This document shows positions 1-9,580 of a DNA stretch of 64,000 nt, piece after piece. This stretch comes from Tissierella sp. P1 (GTDB taxonomy: Bacteria > Bacillota > Clostridia > Tissierellales > Tissierellaceae). Positions within the stretch are counted from its first letter, which is position 1; each line of letters opens with the position of its first letter. The position numbers and the translations under genes were made by a program. The stretch covers positions 1 through 64,000 of the forward strand of contig NZ_NPMN01000003.1 in the NCBI RefSeq assembly GCF_002266425.1. Reading direction: 5' to 3'. Under the pieces are notes generated by a model. The model had not been told where the DNA came from, searched no databases, and worked only from the letters and a program-made list of their open reading frames with translations.

Positions 1-221
1 TATCAAACAGTGGTGAGATAGATAATTCTAATTCTATTTACAGATATTTAAATCAAATTAAACTACGATATAAAGGTGTAAGAGATATAGACATGTGGGT
101 CATAAAGAAAGTAATAAAAATATATGATATCCCATTATATACCATTAATAACGGTCAAGTTGTTGTAGATAAAGATTTATTTGATGATGCAATAAAAAAG
201 TATTATGAAGGAGAAATGTAA
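1..221 (+). CDS. C-terminal part of unknown protein (cut by window edge)
   Basis: An open frame enters from the left edge (codons start at base 3) and ends at TAA 219-221, giving about 72 residues. It is lysine/isoleucine-rich, with a helix-like stretch (IYRYLNQIKLRYKG) and the ending DDAIKKYYEGEM. I do not recognise the family. An imperfect hairpin with a T-rich 3' side follows at about 245-282, so it is probably the last gene of its transcript. Confidence 0.5.
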   Translation, partial: SNSGEIDNSNSIYRYLNQIKLRYKGVRDIDMWVIKKVIKIYDIPLYTINNGQVVVDKDLFDDAIKKYYEGEM

Positions 222-651
222 TAGTTTTTGGATATTGAAAATAAAAAAGGATAAGTATATTATCAGATATCCCTTTTGAAAAGTTTATAGTTCTTTTAAA
301 TAGCATATATGAAATATGTTTTCTCTTTGATTCCTTTGATGGTAATAAGTGTATATAGGCAGAGGTGAAGGGTGAGGAATTGTACTAGTATGAGGAACTA
401 TATTTTTGTTTTTGTGGTTGAGTCTAATTCTTATAAATATAAAAAATCTCCAGGATATTATTCTTTCCTGAAGATTTTTTATAAGAATTTAATAAACGAA
501 GAAAATATTAAAAATCAATTAGATATCCGTCTTAATGTCTTACTTCTAGATAAAACATTAAGTTTTAAAACGATCTTATATTATAGCCTAAAATAGTATA
601 TTTAATAAGAAGATAAGTTAAACTTGATAAATATCCATTTATAAATGTAAT
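222..651. other. Intergenic stretch with two terminator-like hairpins
   Basis: No convincing gene. It holds an imperfect hairpin at about 245-282 and a strong one at 441-480. A 74-codon open frame from 372 runs straight through the second hairpin, lacks a good ribosome-binding site and is not believed. Confidence 0.5.
441..480. terminator. Bidirectional rho-independent terminator
   Basis: Stem AAAAAATCTCCAGG / CCTGAAGATTTTTT around a 12-base loop, extendable outward by a TTCTTAT / ATAAGAA pairing. A and T runs on both sides let it act for transcripts from either direction. It lies between the plus-strand partial gene and the minus-strand genes that start further right. Confidence 0.6.
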
Positions 652-846
652 TTAACTTTTAAGATTGTCATTTACAAACAAATAAATTGCTAATGCCACT
701 AAAGCATATATAAATATATTTGTTGGTAGCAAAGGTATTTCGAAACCTAAATTCTTACTATCTCTATAGATTTTTAAAAAACGTTCAGCAGTATAGATTA
801 TACTCGCTAACAAAAATGAAATAATTCCATATTTTTTATTATTCAT
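652..846 (-). CDS. Small membrane protein
   Basis: 64 residues with two hydrophobic segments (roughly residues 7-20 and 42-60) separated by a basic stretch (ERFLKIYRDSKN). It ends in a charged tail (NDNLKS). It lies 27 bases downstream of the restored end of the secreted-protein gene on the same strand, so the two are probably co-transcribed. The ribosome-binding site is weak. Function is not recognisable; the pairing could suggest an accessory or immunity role, but nothing in the sequence shows this. Confidence 0.5.
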   Translation of the reverse strand: MNNKKYGIISFLLASIIYTAERFLKIYRDSKNLGFEIPLLPTNIFIYALVALAIYLFVNDNLKS

Positions 847-873
847 TTTTTATTACCATCTTATATTTATTAA

Positions 874-1576
874 TTATCTCTTTACACCAACGGGATATTC
901 AACTTTTTTAGGTTTATGTGCCAAAACATCAACATTTTTATCAAATACTTCTTCGGTTTGGAAGCCCCAATTTCCTACTTTTACTTGATATACGTCAATT
1001 TTTTTTTAGAACAACCTTGTATTTATCAAATCCTACTGCAAGATAGTAATCACAAACATTAAATCCTTTATTTAACAAAGAATCATGGAATGTATAAGTT
1101 TCAGATTGTTGGACAGTAACAGTTAATGAGCCTTGTGCATTTAGTCCAAATGATTTATTTACAGCTTCTTTTTGGTTACTGTCAACTGAACCTTCAAAAC
1201 TGACTGATCCAGAAGTTTCGACTGTTTTTGTTGTTGTAAAAGTTTTTCCTAAAGGAACAGAACAAATAAATTTATCATTTATTTTTGATTTAGAGTTATG
1301 TTGTATTATTTGGCTATAATCATATCTATAAAGTGAATATAAATAAGTTCTATCGCCACTCATTACACTTTTTGAATTTAGTTTTTCTTCATCAAAAAAT
1401 TTAACTTCTGCCGTTGTGTCAATTGGCGTTAAATATTCAATTATTGTATTTCCTTCCGCATCAACTGACTCTATACGCGTTGTTCGTTGGTTAGACGTTG
1501 GCGGGGCAGCAAATGCATAAAGAGATGAAGAAAATAGTATTACAATAATCATAGTTATAACCGAAAATTTTTTCAT
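874..1576 (-). pseudogene. Secreted protein of unknown function, frameshifted at an A9 tract
   Basis: Starts at ATG 1576 behind a good site (GGAGG, about 8 bases upstream) with a Sec signal peptide (MKKFSVITMI..., cleavage near AFA-APP). The uninterrupted frame ends at 995 after 193 residues. Reading through with one A fewer in the A9 run (T9 on the plus strand, 999-1007) adds about 40 residues containing VYQVKVGNWGFQTEEVFDK and a stop at 874-876. The restored protein is about 233 residues, rich in Ser/Thr in the middle (SGSVSFEGSVDS). I do not recognise a family; the mid-section has the look of a beta-rich extracellular domain. The shift may be a sequencing error, decay, or a slippage-prone tract. 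Confidence 0.6.
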
Positions 1577-2320
1577 AAATAGATACCTCCATTTTAATTT
1601 TATAGTATTAGGAACATAACTACTTACTTGATTCTAAACTCCACCTCCTTTATCTAGATATTAACCTAAAAATTCTCATAAATATGTCTCTCTAAGTTGT
1701 AAATAATTTTATTTAAACCTAATATAACATAAATGGAATGAAAATTTAGGATAAAGACATATATCATTATTTGACTTTAGAAGCTTACAAGTACTATAGC
1801 ATAAATGAAATGTCGAAGTTCGCTGAATTGTGAAATGAATATGTTAAAGTTTTGAAATATATTTAAAACCGAAAATTGCTACTGCAACTTCAAATAAACT
1901 CTAAACATCTTCCACTTTTAAGGATGGAAACTATATATTATACTATTTTTTTATTAGAAACCTTTAGATAAGCGGGTTTCAAATTTGGTTCGATAAAAAA
2001 ATATGTAGATAAATAAATTTACATTTTAATATCCTTCTAAATAAGAAAAAGACCCATGAAGGTCTTTTTCTATCATTCAGCTTGAATTTGCTTAATCAAT
2101 GAGAAAATATAATGTTACCTAAAAAATTATTATAAATATCACATTTTAAATAAAAACCATTTACAAGTGGAAATTTCATATTTTAATTCAAATATTTTCT
2201 GAATGTCATTTATACTAGACTCACACCTATATAGTATCATTCTATTTCCAGTAATCTTTTTTTCTTCTCTGAATAATATTTTTTATTATCTATTGAAATT
2301 ATTACATATATTATAAGCAA
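1577..2320. other. Gene-free stretch between two minus-strand genes
   Basis: About 740 bases with no believable gene. A GGAGGTGG sequence on the minus strand near 1650 precedes only a few codons and may mark a short leader. A strong hairpin sits at 2044-2071. The rest is A+T-rich with nothing else I can identify. Confidence 0.4.
2044..2071. terminator. Rho-independent terminator
   Basis: Perfect 11-bp stem AGAAAAAGACC / GGTCTTTTTCT with loop CATGAA. It is T-rich on both strands and could end the S41 peptidase transcript coming from the right. Confidence 0.65.
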
Positions 2321-4045
2321 TTATTTATTTTCCAAAATATATTTAATTGCTTCTTCTATATACTCATCTCTACCTTCTCTTACTCCTTCTATAGTTTTTT
2401 CCATATCGATATCTGGACTAAGCCCTATTCTTTGAGTCTGTTTACCTTCAGCTGTATATACTCCAATAGCTGAAAAAGATATTGCATTTCCACAAGGAAG
2501 TTGTATGAAACTTATATCTCCATTTGCTCCAATAGAATTTTCTCCCATAACAGTTACGTTAGAAGCTTCTCTAAGACTTAAAACAGAAGGTTCACCTGCA
2601 CTTTGGGTAGTTTCACTCATCAATATTACTATAGGATTTTCATATATAAGTTCTGTAGAAAATTCTGTAAACTTTTCTGTATTTATAAATACACCTGGAA
2701 CTGCTCTTGATGGAATACTGAAACTAGCATATGATATTCTTTTATCAAATAAATATTCTTGTAAAAAAGCAAAATTACTCTTAGGATATTGTCGTAAATC
2801 AATAATTATACCATCAGTATTTTTAAAGTCTTTCATAATCATATCTACTTCATCAAATTTTAATTTAGATGGATTTATAAGTCCAATATTATTTTCTAAA
2901 ATTTTATAATCTTCTTCTATATTGTTGTAATTATATAAATTAAAAGGCATTCCTTTAAGCTCATATTCTATTTTATCATTATCTCTTAGCACAGTTATAT
3001 TCATTATTTTTTCATGAGATATTAAAATCATGCTACCCATTGGGTTTAATGTTTTTTCATTATTTGGAATAGATATATATTTCTTTAGATATTCTATAAC
3101 ATCTTCTATTTTTTTACCATTTATTTCTATAGGTATATCACCAACTAATAAAGGACATGTATCTTTATATTCATTCTCAATTCTTTCAACTACATATTTC
3201 CCCTCAGCTTTTGTTAAATATACTGGAGCTATATATTTACCAAATTCAATCTCATAGAATTCAAACACATCTTCTAATTGAGTACCTGAAAAAAAAGTAT
3301 GTCCATCATGAAGTTTTGTTGAAAGTGAAGCAAGAGTCTGATTATAGCTATGTTTATCTATTCCACTTAACATAATCTCTATATATTCTTCTAATATTAA
3401 ATTCCAGTCATCATCTAAGATATCTAAATAGGGATAATAATATTCTATAGCATTCCAAAATCTAAAAAGGCTTAATAAACGGTATCTACTATCACTATAA
3501 TCCATATCTTTATAAATTTTTTCATTTGCAAAAAAGGTTGATAGAACTTTTTCAAATAATACAGGAGCTTTACTTCTATTTAATTCTGGAATTTCCCTTA
3601 TTTGTAACAGTGCCTCTGAAAGGGAATCTCCTAAATATGATTTATCTTTAATCCAATTTGTATCAGCTTGTACTATTTTATCTTCTTCTTTTGCTATTTC
3701 CCATTCTATGAATTTTCCTTGATAATTTCCATAGTCTATTTCTCCAAGACCTATAAACCAACCATAGAGTATATTATTAACTTCTTTTTCATTTTTAGAT
3801 TCTTCAATTATAGGGATTAAATTAAGTAGTTCTTCGTCCAAATCTTTCTCACCTAATAAAAAAGCAGGATGACTATATTTAACATAGCCCCATACTTTGC
3901 AAAGTTTTTTGAGATTATAAACTTTTAAATCATCTTTGTTTTTATCTCGAAAAATTGTATCTCTAAATATAAATAGAGAAGTGATTATAATCAAGATAAG
4001 TATAATACATATAAATATTATATTTTTACTTTTTTTATTTATCAT
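2321..4045 (-). CDS. S41-family peptidase (C-terminal-processing protease-like)
   Basis: 574 residues. An N-terminal membrane anchor (about residues 9-27) puts the enzyme outside the cell. The C-terminal region has the S41 core: a strand GIIIDLRQYP, then VILMSETTQSAGEP with the likely nucleophile Ser near residue 482, then VMGENSIGANGD. A PDZ-like stretch (VGDIPIEINGKKIEDV) precedes it. The start at ATG 4045 has AAGGAG about 7 bases upstream. It lies 13 bases downstream of a truncated lanthipeptide-cyclase gene. A paralogue with the same neighbour is at 17923-19682. S41 proteases cleave exported proteins or peptides; a role in processing a lantibiotic-like peptide or in immunity is inferred only from the neighbour. 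Confidence 0.8.
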   Translation of the reverse strand: MINKKSKNIIFICIILILIIITSLFIFRDTIFRDKNKDDLKVYNLKKLCKVWGYVKYSHPAFLLGEKDLDEELLNLIPIIEESKNEKEVNNILYGWFIGLGEIDYGNYQGKFIEWEIAKEEDKIVQADTNWIKDKSYLGDSLSEALLQIREIPELNRSKAPVLFEKVLSTFFANEKIYKDMDYSDSRYRLLSLFRFWNAIEYYYPYLDILDDDWNLILEEYIEIMLSGIDKHSYNQTLASLSTKLHDGHTFFSGTQLEDVFEFYEIEFGKYIAPVYLTKAEGKYVVERIENEYKDTCPLLVGDIPIEINGKKIEDVIEYLKKYISIPNNEKTLNPMGSMILISHEKIMNITVLRDNDKIEYELKGMPFNLYNYNNIEEDYKILENNIGLINPSKLKFDEVDMIMKDFKNTDGIIIDLRQYPKSNFAFLQEYLFDKRISYASFSIPSRAVPGVFINTEKFTEFSTELIYENPIVILMSETTQSAGEPSVLSLREASNVTVMGENSIGANGDISFIQLPCGNAISFSAIGVYTAEGKQTQRIGLSPDIDMEKTIEGVREGRDEYIEEAIKYILENK

Positions 4046-4058
4046 AAAAAACTCCTTT

Positions 4059-4643
4059 TTAACATTTAATTATAGCTATTAAAATTCGACTTTCGTTGCC
4101 ATTTGGAATACCTGTTAATATAAAATAGATTGTTTGTAATATACCTGTATATCCAACAAGATAGTCATATTTATTAATTTCATCACCAGTATCTACTTTA
4201 TAGTTTTTATTATGATGTAAGTTATAGCTTTCTATTGTATATTCAATTAATTCTAAAGTTTTATTCCAAAAAATTGGATTTTTGGTGTCTTTATACACTT
4301 CATTCATAATGGCTGCTGTATCAGCAAAACCATGACATAGAATCGGGGATGTTAACATATAATCTGATATATTCATCTGTGCAATTTTAGGCATCTCATC
4401 AACAGTAAACCTTTCAATTTTTTTATTTAATATTGCTAATGAAGAAATATATAAAGAGCGTAAAATACCTACTGAATCGTAACACCAACTCATACGACAT
4501 TCACCTATTTCACTCAGTTGTATATTTTTCATTTTTCTATAATTCTCAAAAGATATTCTACTAGGCCAATATATTATATCATTAACATGATATGATGCCT
4601 TCAAATATTCTTCAATTATACCACTAATTAAACATCTTTTCAT
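4059..4643 (-). pseudogene. C-terminal half of a LanC-type lanthipeptide cyclase
   Basis: 194 residues that match the zinc-site half of LanC cyclases: WCYD (Cys54) and CHG (Cys103-His104) supply the three zinc ligands, followed by the usual ending YDYLVGYTGILQTIY. LanC proteins are normally about 400 residues, so the N-terminal half is missing. There is no strong ribosome-binding site before ATG 4643. Zinc-site residues are intact, but a half barrel is unlikely to be active. No lanthipeptide precursor, dehydratase or transporter is visible nearby. It is best read as a remnant of a lantibiotic cluster linked to the S41 gene that follows. Confidence 0.65.
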
Positions 4644-4683
4644 GTTATCAATATATTTCCTTAGTCTAAAGTAGCCAATTCAT

Positions 4684-4920
4684 CTAAAAATTCAGTATTT
4701 CTTTTTGCATATTCCTAATTTTATAGAGCTCTATTAATTTCTTTAATTCTTCCTTGCTTTTAGGAGGCAGTTTATCTATTTCTTTAGAAATATCATTAGA
4801 CGTAGGAAAGCTCTCCTCAGTTTCATGTATAGAGAATGTTGTAGGATCTGTAACACCAGTCTCTAAAAGATAATCAGCTGTGACCTTAAATTCAAGGGTA
4901 AAACTTATGATATAGGGCAA
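4684..4920 (-). pseudogene. C-terminal remnant of an XRE-family regulator
   Basis: 78 codons containing KVTADYLLETGV, which corresponds to the end of the helix-turn-helix domain in many XRE repressors (the '...DYLL' motif). An acidic linker and a C-terminal helix (PPKSKEELKKLIELYKIR) follow. The DNA-binding N-terminus is absent: the frame is cut at about 4910-4920, exactly where an integrase fragment starts on the other strand. It is probably non-functional. Confidence 0.5.
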
Positions 4921-4929
4921 TTAAAGAAA

Positions 4930-5514
4930 TTGATTGAAGTATCTAAAGGTGAACCAATTAATATTGCCATTATGTTAGCTTCGGGATTGGGATTAAGACG
5001 TGGGGAAGTATGTGGATTAAAATGGACACACATTGACTTCAAAACAGGGATTGTAAAAATTGAAAACACTAGGACGGCTAATCAAGGTGTAGAAGTAGAA
5101 AAAGAGGCTAAAACAGAGAAAAGTAACAGGATTTTACCAATGCCGAGCTATTTAAAGGTATATCTTCAGGAGCTGCAAAAGCATCAGCAAAAAATGAAAC
5201 TAATATGTGGGCAAGGTTATGAGAATAATGGCTATGTATGTAGTTGGGATGATGGTAGACCAGTAAGACCAGATTATATATCTCAAAGGTTTAAAGATGT
5301 TTTAGATAGTAATAACTTACCATCAATTAGATTTCATGATTTGCGACATACTAATGCTACATTATTATTAGAGAAGAATGTCAATATAAAATGGTTAAGT
5401 GATTGGTTAGGGCATAGTACAATAAATACAACAGCAGATATATATGCTCATGTAACTCATAAAATAAAAGAGGAAGTTGCAAATAAAATGGATGAAGTTT
5501 TTTCTATATATTAA
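4930..5514 (+). pseudogene. Truncated tyrosine recombinase (ICE/phage integrase), catalytic domain only
   Basis: 194 codons from TTG 4930; recognisable sequence begins a few codons earlier at about 4909. It holds the catalytic domain of a Tn916/phage-type integrase: LRRGE (Arg23), HDLRH (His136, Arg139), WLGH (His162) and Tyr172 in ADIYAH. Such integrases are about 380-400 residues, so the arm-binding and core-binding N-terminal domains are lost. All visible catalytic residues are intact. It sits just beside a tRNA-Leu 3' fragment, the classical integrase/attachment-site arrangement. It is probably inactive and a leftover of an older element. Confidence 0.75.
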
Positions 5515-5591
5515 GTGGATTTATAAGAAATAGAGGCAAGTCACTAAAACGTCACTAAAACAGTAAATTAACATCAAGTCATAAAAAATGA

Positions 5592-5613
5592 GTTTAGAAG
5601 ATTTCTTCTAAAC
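5592..5613. terminator. Terminator downstream of the tRNA-Leu fragment
   Basis: Perfect 9-bp stem GTTTAGAAG / CTTCTAAAC with a 4-base loop. On the minus strand it is followed by a T-rich run (CTCATTTTTTATG), as expected for the terminator of the tRNA whose 3' half lies at 5628-5681. Confidence 0.6.
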
Positions 5614-5627
5614 CCATTTATCAACTG

Positions 5628-5681
5628 TGGTGCCGGTGGCGGACTCGAACCGGCACGGTGTCGCCACCGGTGGATTTTGAG
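5628..5681 (-). other. Attachment-site scar: 3' half of a tRNA-Leu gene
   Basis: The minus strand reads CTCAAAATCC (anticodon arm, anticodon CAA), a leucine-type long variable arm, GCCGGTTCGAGTCC (T arm) and CACCGGCACCA (acceptor strand plus CCA). One G seems to be missing in the T stem. The 5' half of the tRNA is absent to the right. A 3' fragment beginning in the anticodon loop next to an integrase is the usual core (attL/attR) left by integration into a tRNA gene. Unrelated element DNA follows on its right, so it probably marks the boundary between two elements. Confidence 0.75.
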
Positions 5682-6236
5682 TACAATGTTAGATATACCT
5701 TATCGCTTTATACAATTCTTTATGATTTGATTACAACCTTTGGATTTTAGAGGTTTTAAATGCGTTTTGTTAGGGATAATTAGATAGGTATTGATGACGC
5801 TATACGGTAGTTTTTTAAGGGAAGTCACTAGATTGTCACTATGGATATTTAAGAGTTCAAATAGGTTTATTATACAATACATTATCCATGGTAGATATAC
5901 ACGTTGGGGAAGTTGATAGATGGAAATATTATAGTAATGAATAAAGAAATACATGTATAGTGTATAGATATTCTGAAAGATGTTGGGAGTCTTCTTAGTA
6001 AGAAAGGGAATTAAGTTTACTCATCTTTTTTATGTTGTAAATATTTACTGAAAAAAGAAGGAATTTGGAAACTTATGTAGAATATATATTTAGAATAATT
6101 AAAGAAAAATATTATCAAATGACAATTCTTGAATACCAGGAAGAGTAAAAAGATTTCCTGAATATAGAGGTTGGGAATACAATAGTTAGGTGATATTGTT
6201 AACTTAAAATATCAATATAAAAGGAGAACTGTATAG
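5682..6236. other. Leader region before the HNH-like gene
   Basis: About 550 bases without a supported gene. The right half contains copy A of a roughly 220-bp repeat. A minus-strand open frame at 5700-5954 has no ribosome-binding site or family resemblance and is rejected. AAGGAGAAC precedes the next gene. Confidence 0.4.
5886..6105 (+). repeat. Direct repeat, copy A (about 220 bp)
   Basis: Clearly related to 7490-7725. Shared blocks include CCATGG, GTTGGGGAAGTTGATAGATGG / GTTGGAGAAGTTGATGG, the TTTACTC/TGTCTTTTTTAT segment and a GGAAACTTATGTAGAAT block. Both copies retain a short frame reading VGEVDxWKxYS, so the unit looks like a decayed gene end. The two copies bracket the HNH-like gene. 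Confidence 0.6.
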
Positions 6237-7352
6237 ATGTTTGAAGATTTTGATGATATCACGAAGATGATGAATCTTAGTGATTTCGATGACGAAGAAA
6301 CTAGTATAATGGAAGCAAATAATATTGAGTTTAAAAAAACGTTGGGGAAATTAATGGGACTCAGTAGAAAAGAGGCTAAAAGTGATTCATGCTTTTATTG
6401 TGGCAAGAAAGTGAATAGTTTTTGTAACTCCCATTCTATACCAGCAATGTTTCTGAGGAATATCGCAATAAATGGTGACCTTTACAATAACAATATTATG
6501 ATCAAACTTCCATTAATTGATGACGAAACAGGTGTCAACAAAACAGGAACATTTCATATACTCTGTAGAGAATGTGATAGTATAATCTTTAGGGACTATG
6601 AAAATCCTAAAAACTATAATAGTACTCCTACTAGCAAAATGTTAGCACAAATTGCTATGAAGAATTTTTTAAGAGGTATAAGCAAAAGAAAACTGGAAAT
6701 TGCGCTTTATAATAATATGGCTAGTGAATTAGGTTTGCCAAAGGAATTTTATGAACAACAGCAGATGGTAAATGAACTAGACTTAAAGGAGAACATTGAA
6801 GGTTTCAAAAGGGCTAAAAAGATAAATGAAAAGGGATGGGATAACGAGTATTATCTGATTTATCATAAAAAGTTATCATATGTTGTTCCTTTGGCTTTTC
6901 AAAGTCAATTGGCGTTACAGTTTGATTTAGAAGGAAATCTCATTAATGATATATACTATGACTCCTCAAAATATAAGATACAGTCAATGCATCTTTGTGT
7001 TTTTCCAGAAGAAAATTCTAGTACAATCATTATGTTTATTGATTCAAAAGATAGAAGATATCGATCATTCTACAAGCAGTTCAATAAACTAAGCGAAGAT
7101 GATAAGCTGTCAGTTATAAATTACATGATATTTAGCTTGTCTGAGGATGTATATCTCAATAAAGAAATAAACGATATAATTTTAAATGACAACAATTTAA
7201 GAGAAGTAGCTGGGAAGACGCAGCATATTTTTTCAATATCACCTATTAAAGATCCAAATGCTATAGCATACGATAATTTAAGTTTTTCACAAAGACATAG
7301 GATTCCTAATTTTCTATTAGAAGAATATAAAGTGGACTTGACAAGTGAATAA
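6237..7352 (+). CDS. HNH-like zinc-finger protein, possible defence nuclease
   Basis: 371 residues, start ATG 6237 behind AAGGAGAAC. A zinc-knuckle pair frames an HNH-like core: CFYCGKK at about residues 52-58, the SHSIP motif (about 66-70) and LCRECDSIIFRDYE near 109-122. The C-xx-C ... S-H-x-I-P ... C-xx-C ... Y-E layout is known from uncharacterised proteins often called HNH-endonuclease-like. The rest of the protein is not recognised. It stands alone between two copies of a 220-bp repeat and directly upstream of a Gabija-type locus, which makes a role in phage defence plausible but unproven. Confidence 0.5.
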   Translation: MFEDFDDITKMMNLSDFDDEETSIMEANNIEFKKTLGKLMGLSRKEAKSDSCFYCGKKVNSFCNSHSIPAMFLRNIAINGDLYNNNIMIKLPLIDDETGVNKTGTFHILCRECDSIIFRDYENPKNYNSTPTSKMLAQIAMKNFLRGISKRKLEIALYNNMASELGLPKEFYEQQQMVNELDLKENIEGFKRAKKINEKGWDNEYYLIYHKKLSYVVPLAFQSQLALQFDLEGNLINDIYYDSSKYKIQSMHLCVFPEENSSTIIMFIDSKDRRYRSFYKQFNKLSEDDKLSVINYMIFSLSEDVYLNKEINDIILNDNNLREVAGKTQHIFSISPIKDPNAIAYDNLSFSQRHRIPNFLLEEYKVDLTSE

Positions 7353-7812
7353 GTGAACGATAATAACACCGCTTAACATGTCATTTCCCAAAATGTCCAT
7401 GAGTTATACGAAATGAAGAATTAATTATATTAGGATTAAATGTAAAAATATAGAATAGAAGAGTTAAAAGAGAGGAGATCAAATCAACCCCATGGCAGTG
7501 TACCCTCGTTGGAGAAGTTGATGGATGGAAAAACTATAGTGACGAATCATACGGTGAATGATAAGGGTGGACAAGCATAGTATATAGACACTATGAAAAA
7601 TTGATACTGGATTTATTTATAAGATAAGTAATTAAATTTACTTGTCTTTTTTATTTTGTAAATAATTACTGGAAAAAGAAGGAAATTGGAAATTTATGTA
7701 GAATTATATAGTTGAAATAATAAATATTTGGAAAAATATAGTGCATTAACAATATTTTTACGAAAGTTAAGTAAAGCTAGTAGTTAATATTGAAAAATAA
7801 GGGGAGAAAAAA
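7353..7812. other. Leader region before the OLD-nuclease gene
   Basis: About 460 bases with no gene. It contains copy B of the 220-bp repeat. A GGGGAG ribosome-binding site lies just before ATG 7813. Confidence 0.4.
7490..7725 (+). repeat. Direct repeat, copy B
   Basis: Diverged copy of 5886-6105, with short insertions. Each copy ends about 90-130 bases upstream of a defence-type gene, so the repeat may carry promoters or be a recombination joint used to insert the HNH-like gene. Confidence 0.6.
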
Positions 7813-9580
7813 ATGTACTTATATAACTTAAAGCTATGGAACTTTAGAAAATATGGATCTGAAGGAGATATAGATTTAAATCAACCTAATTTAGATGTGT
7901 GTTTTAATAAAGGATTAAATCTTTTGACAGGTGAAAATGATTCTGGCAAGACTGCAATCATTGATGCAATAAAATTAGTATTAAAAACATCAAGTTATGA
8001 TTGGATTTATACTTCACACTCTGATTTTTATAATAAATCAGACAATTTGAGAATTGAAATATTGTTTAGAGGTATGACAGAGAATGAAGCAAAGAATTTT
8101 GTGGAATTTCTCAGTAAAAGAGAAATAAATGGGGAAGTTGAAGAAACTCTTAATGTTATATTTACAGCACAAAGGAAAAATGGAAAAATTTTTACATCAG
8201 ATATTAAAGCGGGAAGCGATAGAATTGGAAAAGTACTTCCAGCAGAAGCAAGGGAGTTGCTAAAGATTACTTATTTAAAACCTTTGAGAGATGTACAATC
8301 TGAGTTAATACCTAAGAGAAATTCAAGATTATCACAAATTTTTCAAGGTCATGATGCATTCAAGTCTGCGGAATCTCACGTTTTAGTACAGATATATAAA
8401 GAGTTTAATGACTCAATAAAATATTACTTTGAAGGTAAAGACAATACTGGGGAAGGAGAATTGAAGGATCAAAATGGTAAAATAATTAAAAGATAATATT
8501 GATAGTACTATAAGGGATTTCTTTAATAATGACAGCATATCAAGTATAGAAACAACAAATGCAGAAATTAAAGGAATTCTAGAAAGTTTAAAGTTATCAA
8601 TTCATAATATTGATAATCCAGGATTAGGTTCATTGAATAGATTGTTTATAGCATCTGAATTAATACATTTAAATAAAAATAACTGGAGTGGACTTAGATT
8701 AGGATTAATAGAAGAGATAGAAGCACATCTTCATCCTCAAGTGCAGTTAAAGGTAATAAAAAGTTTACTTAAGCAAAAAGATGCTCAGTTAATATTAACA
8801 ACACATAGTCCTAATCTTGCATCTAAAGTGCCTCTTAAGAATCAAATTATATGTAGAAATAATTCAGCTTATTCTCTCTCAGAAGAATATACAAACTTAG
8901 ATTCGGAAAACTATGTTTTCTTAGAAAAATTTTTAGATGTAACGAAGTCAAATTTATTCTTTGCAAAAGGTTTAATATTAGTTGAGGGATGGTCAGAAGA
9001 ACTTATTATACCAGTTATAGCAGATAAGCTTGGGTATAATCTTATAGATAAAGAGGTATCTATTATTAATGTAGGAAATCTGGGTTTTTCTAATTATTAT
9101 AAAATTTTTTCAAGAAAAGATAAGAAGGATATGGGAATAAATATTTCAATTATTACAGACTGTGATGTGCCTAAATATAAAGAAGAATTTGAGAACTCTG
9201 AGAAAATATATAGAAAAGTAGATGAAACGAAATATAAAGCACAGTGCAAAGATATTGTTAAGCAAAAGACTAATAGTTATGGAGATGTTGTAAAAGCGTT
9301 TATTGCAGAAGAATGGACTTTAGAATGGTGTTTGATGAAATCAAAAGTAATAGGAGATACTTTTAAGAAAGTAGTAGAAGAAATTCACAATAAAAGTAAC
9401 TGGGACAATTTTGAAGAAGAACTAGCTAGAAAGCTTCTTATGAAAACGCTTAATAAGTCTGAAATAGCATATAAATTAGCACAAAAAATACTAGAAGATA
9501 ATACTCTACAATTTTCAGAATTAAATAATGATGAAACTATGAGTCATATAGTAGGAGCGATAGAATATGCATGCAAATAA
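7813..9580 (+). pseudogene. gajA: GajA-like OLD-family nuclease (ATPase + TOPRIM), frameshifted
   Basis: Two frames join into one about 589-residue protein, the size of GajA. The first (7813-8496) has the SMC/OLD-type N-terminus and Walker A (TGENDSGKT, residues 40-48). The second continues from about 8486 with IDNPGLGSLNRLFIA, Walker B (GLIEEIEAHLHPQ), a THSP switch motif and a C-terminal TOPRIM domain (LVEGWSEE, then ITDCD). Removing one A from the AAAA run at 8488-8491 restores IIKDNIDSTIRDFF. OLD proteins next to a UvrD-like helicase define class 2 OLD/Gabija anti-phage systems, where GajA is a sequence-specific nickase controlled by nucleotide levels. If the shift is real the system is inactive. 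Confidence 0.75.

Noticed and set aside
372..596. 74-codon plus-strand frame
   Set aside because: Runs through a strong terminator hairpin at 441-480, no ribosome-binding site, no family resemblance.
2505..2909. 134-codon plus-strand frame
   Set aside because: Lies entirely within the S41 peptidase gene on the opposite strand; shadow frame.
5628..5681. Functional tRNA gene
   Set aside because: Only the 3' half is present and the T stem lacks one base; called an attachment scar instead.
5700..5954. 84-codon minus-strand frame
   Set aside because: No ribosome-binding site, low-complexity A+T-driven composition, overlaps the 220-bp repeat on the other strand.
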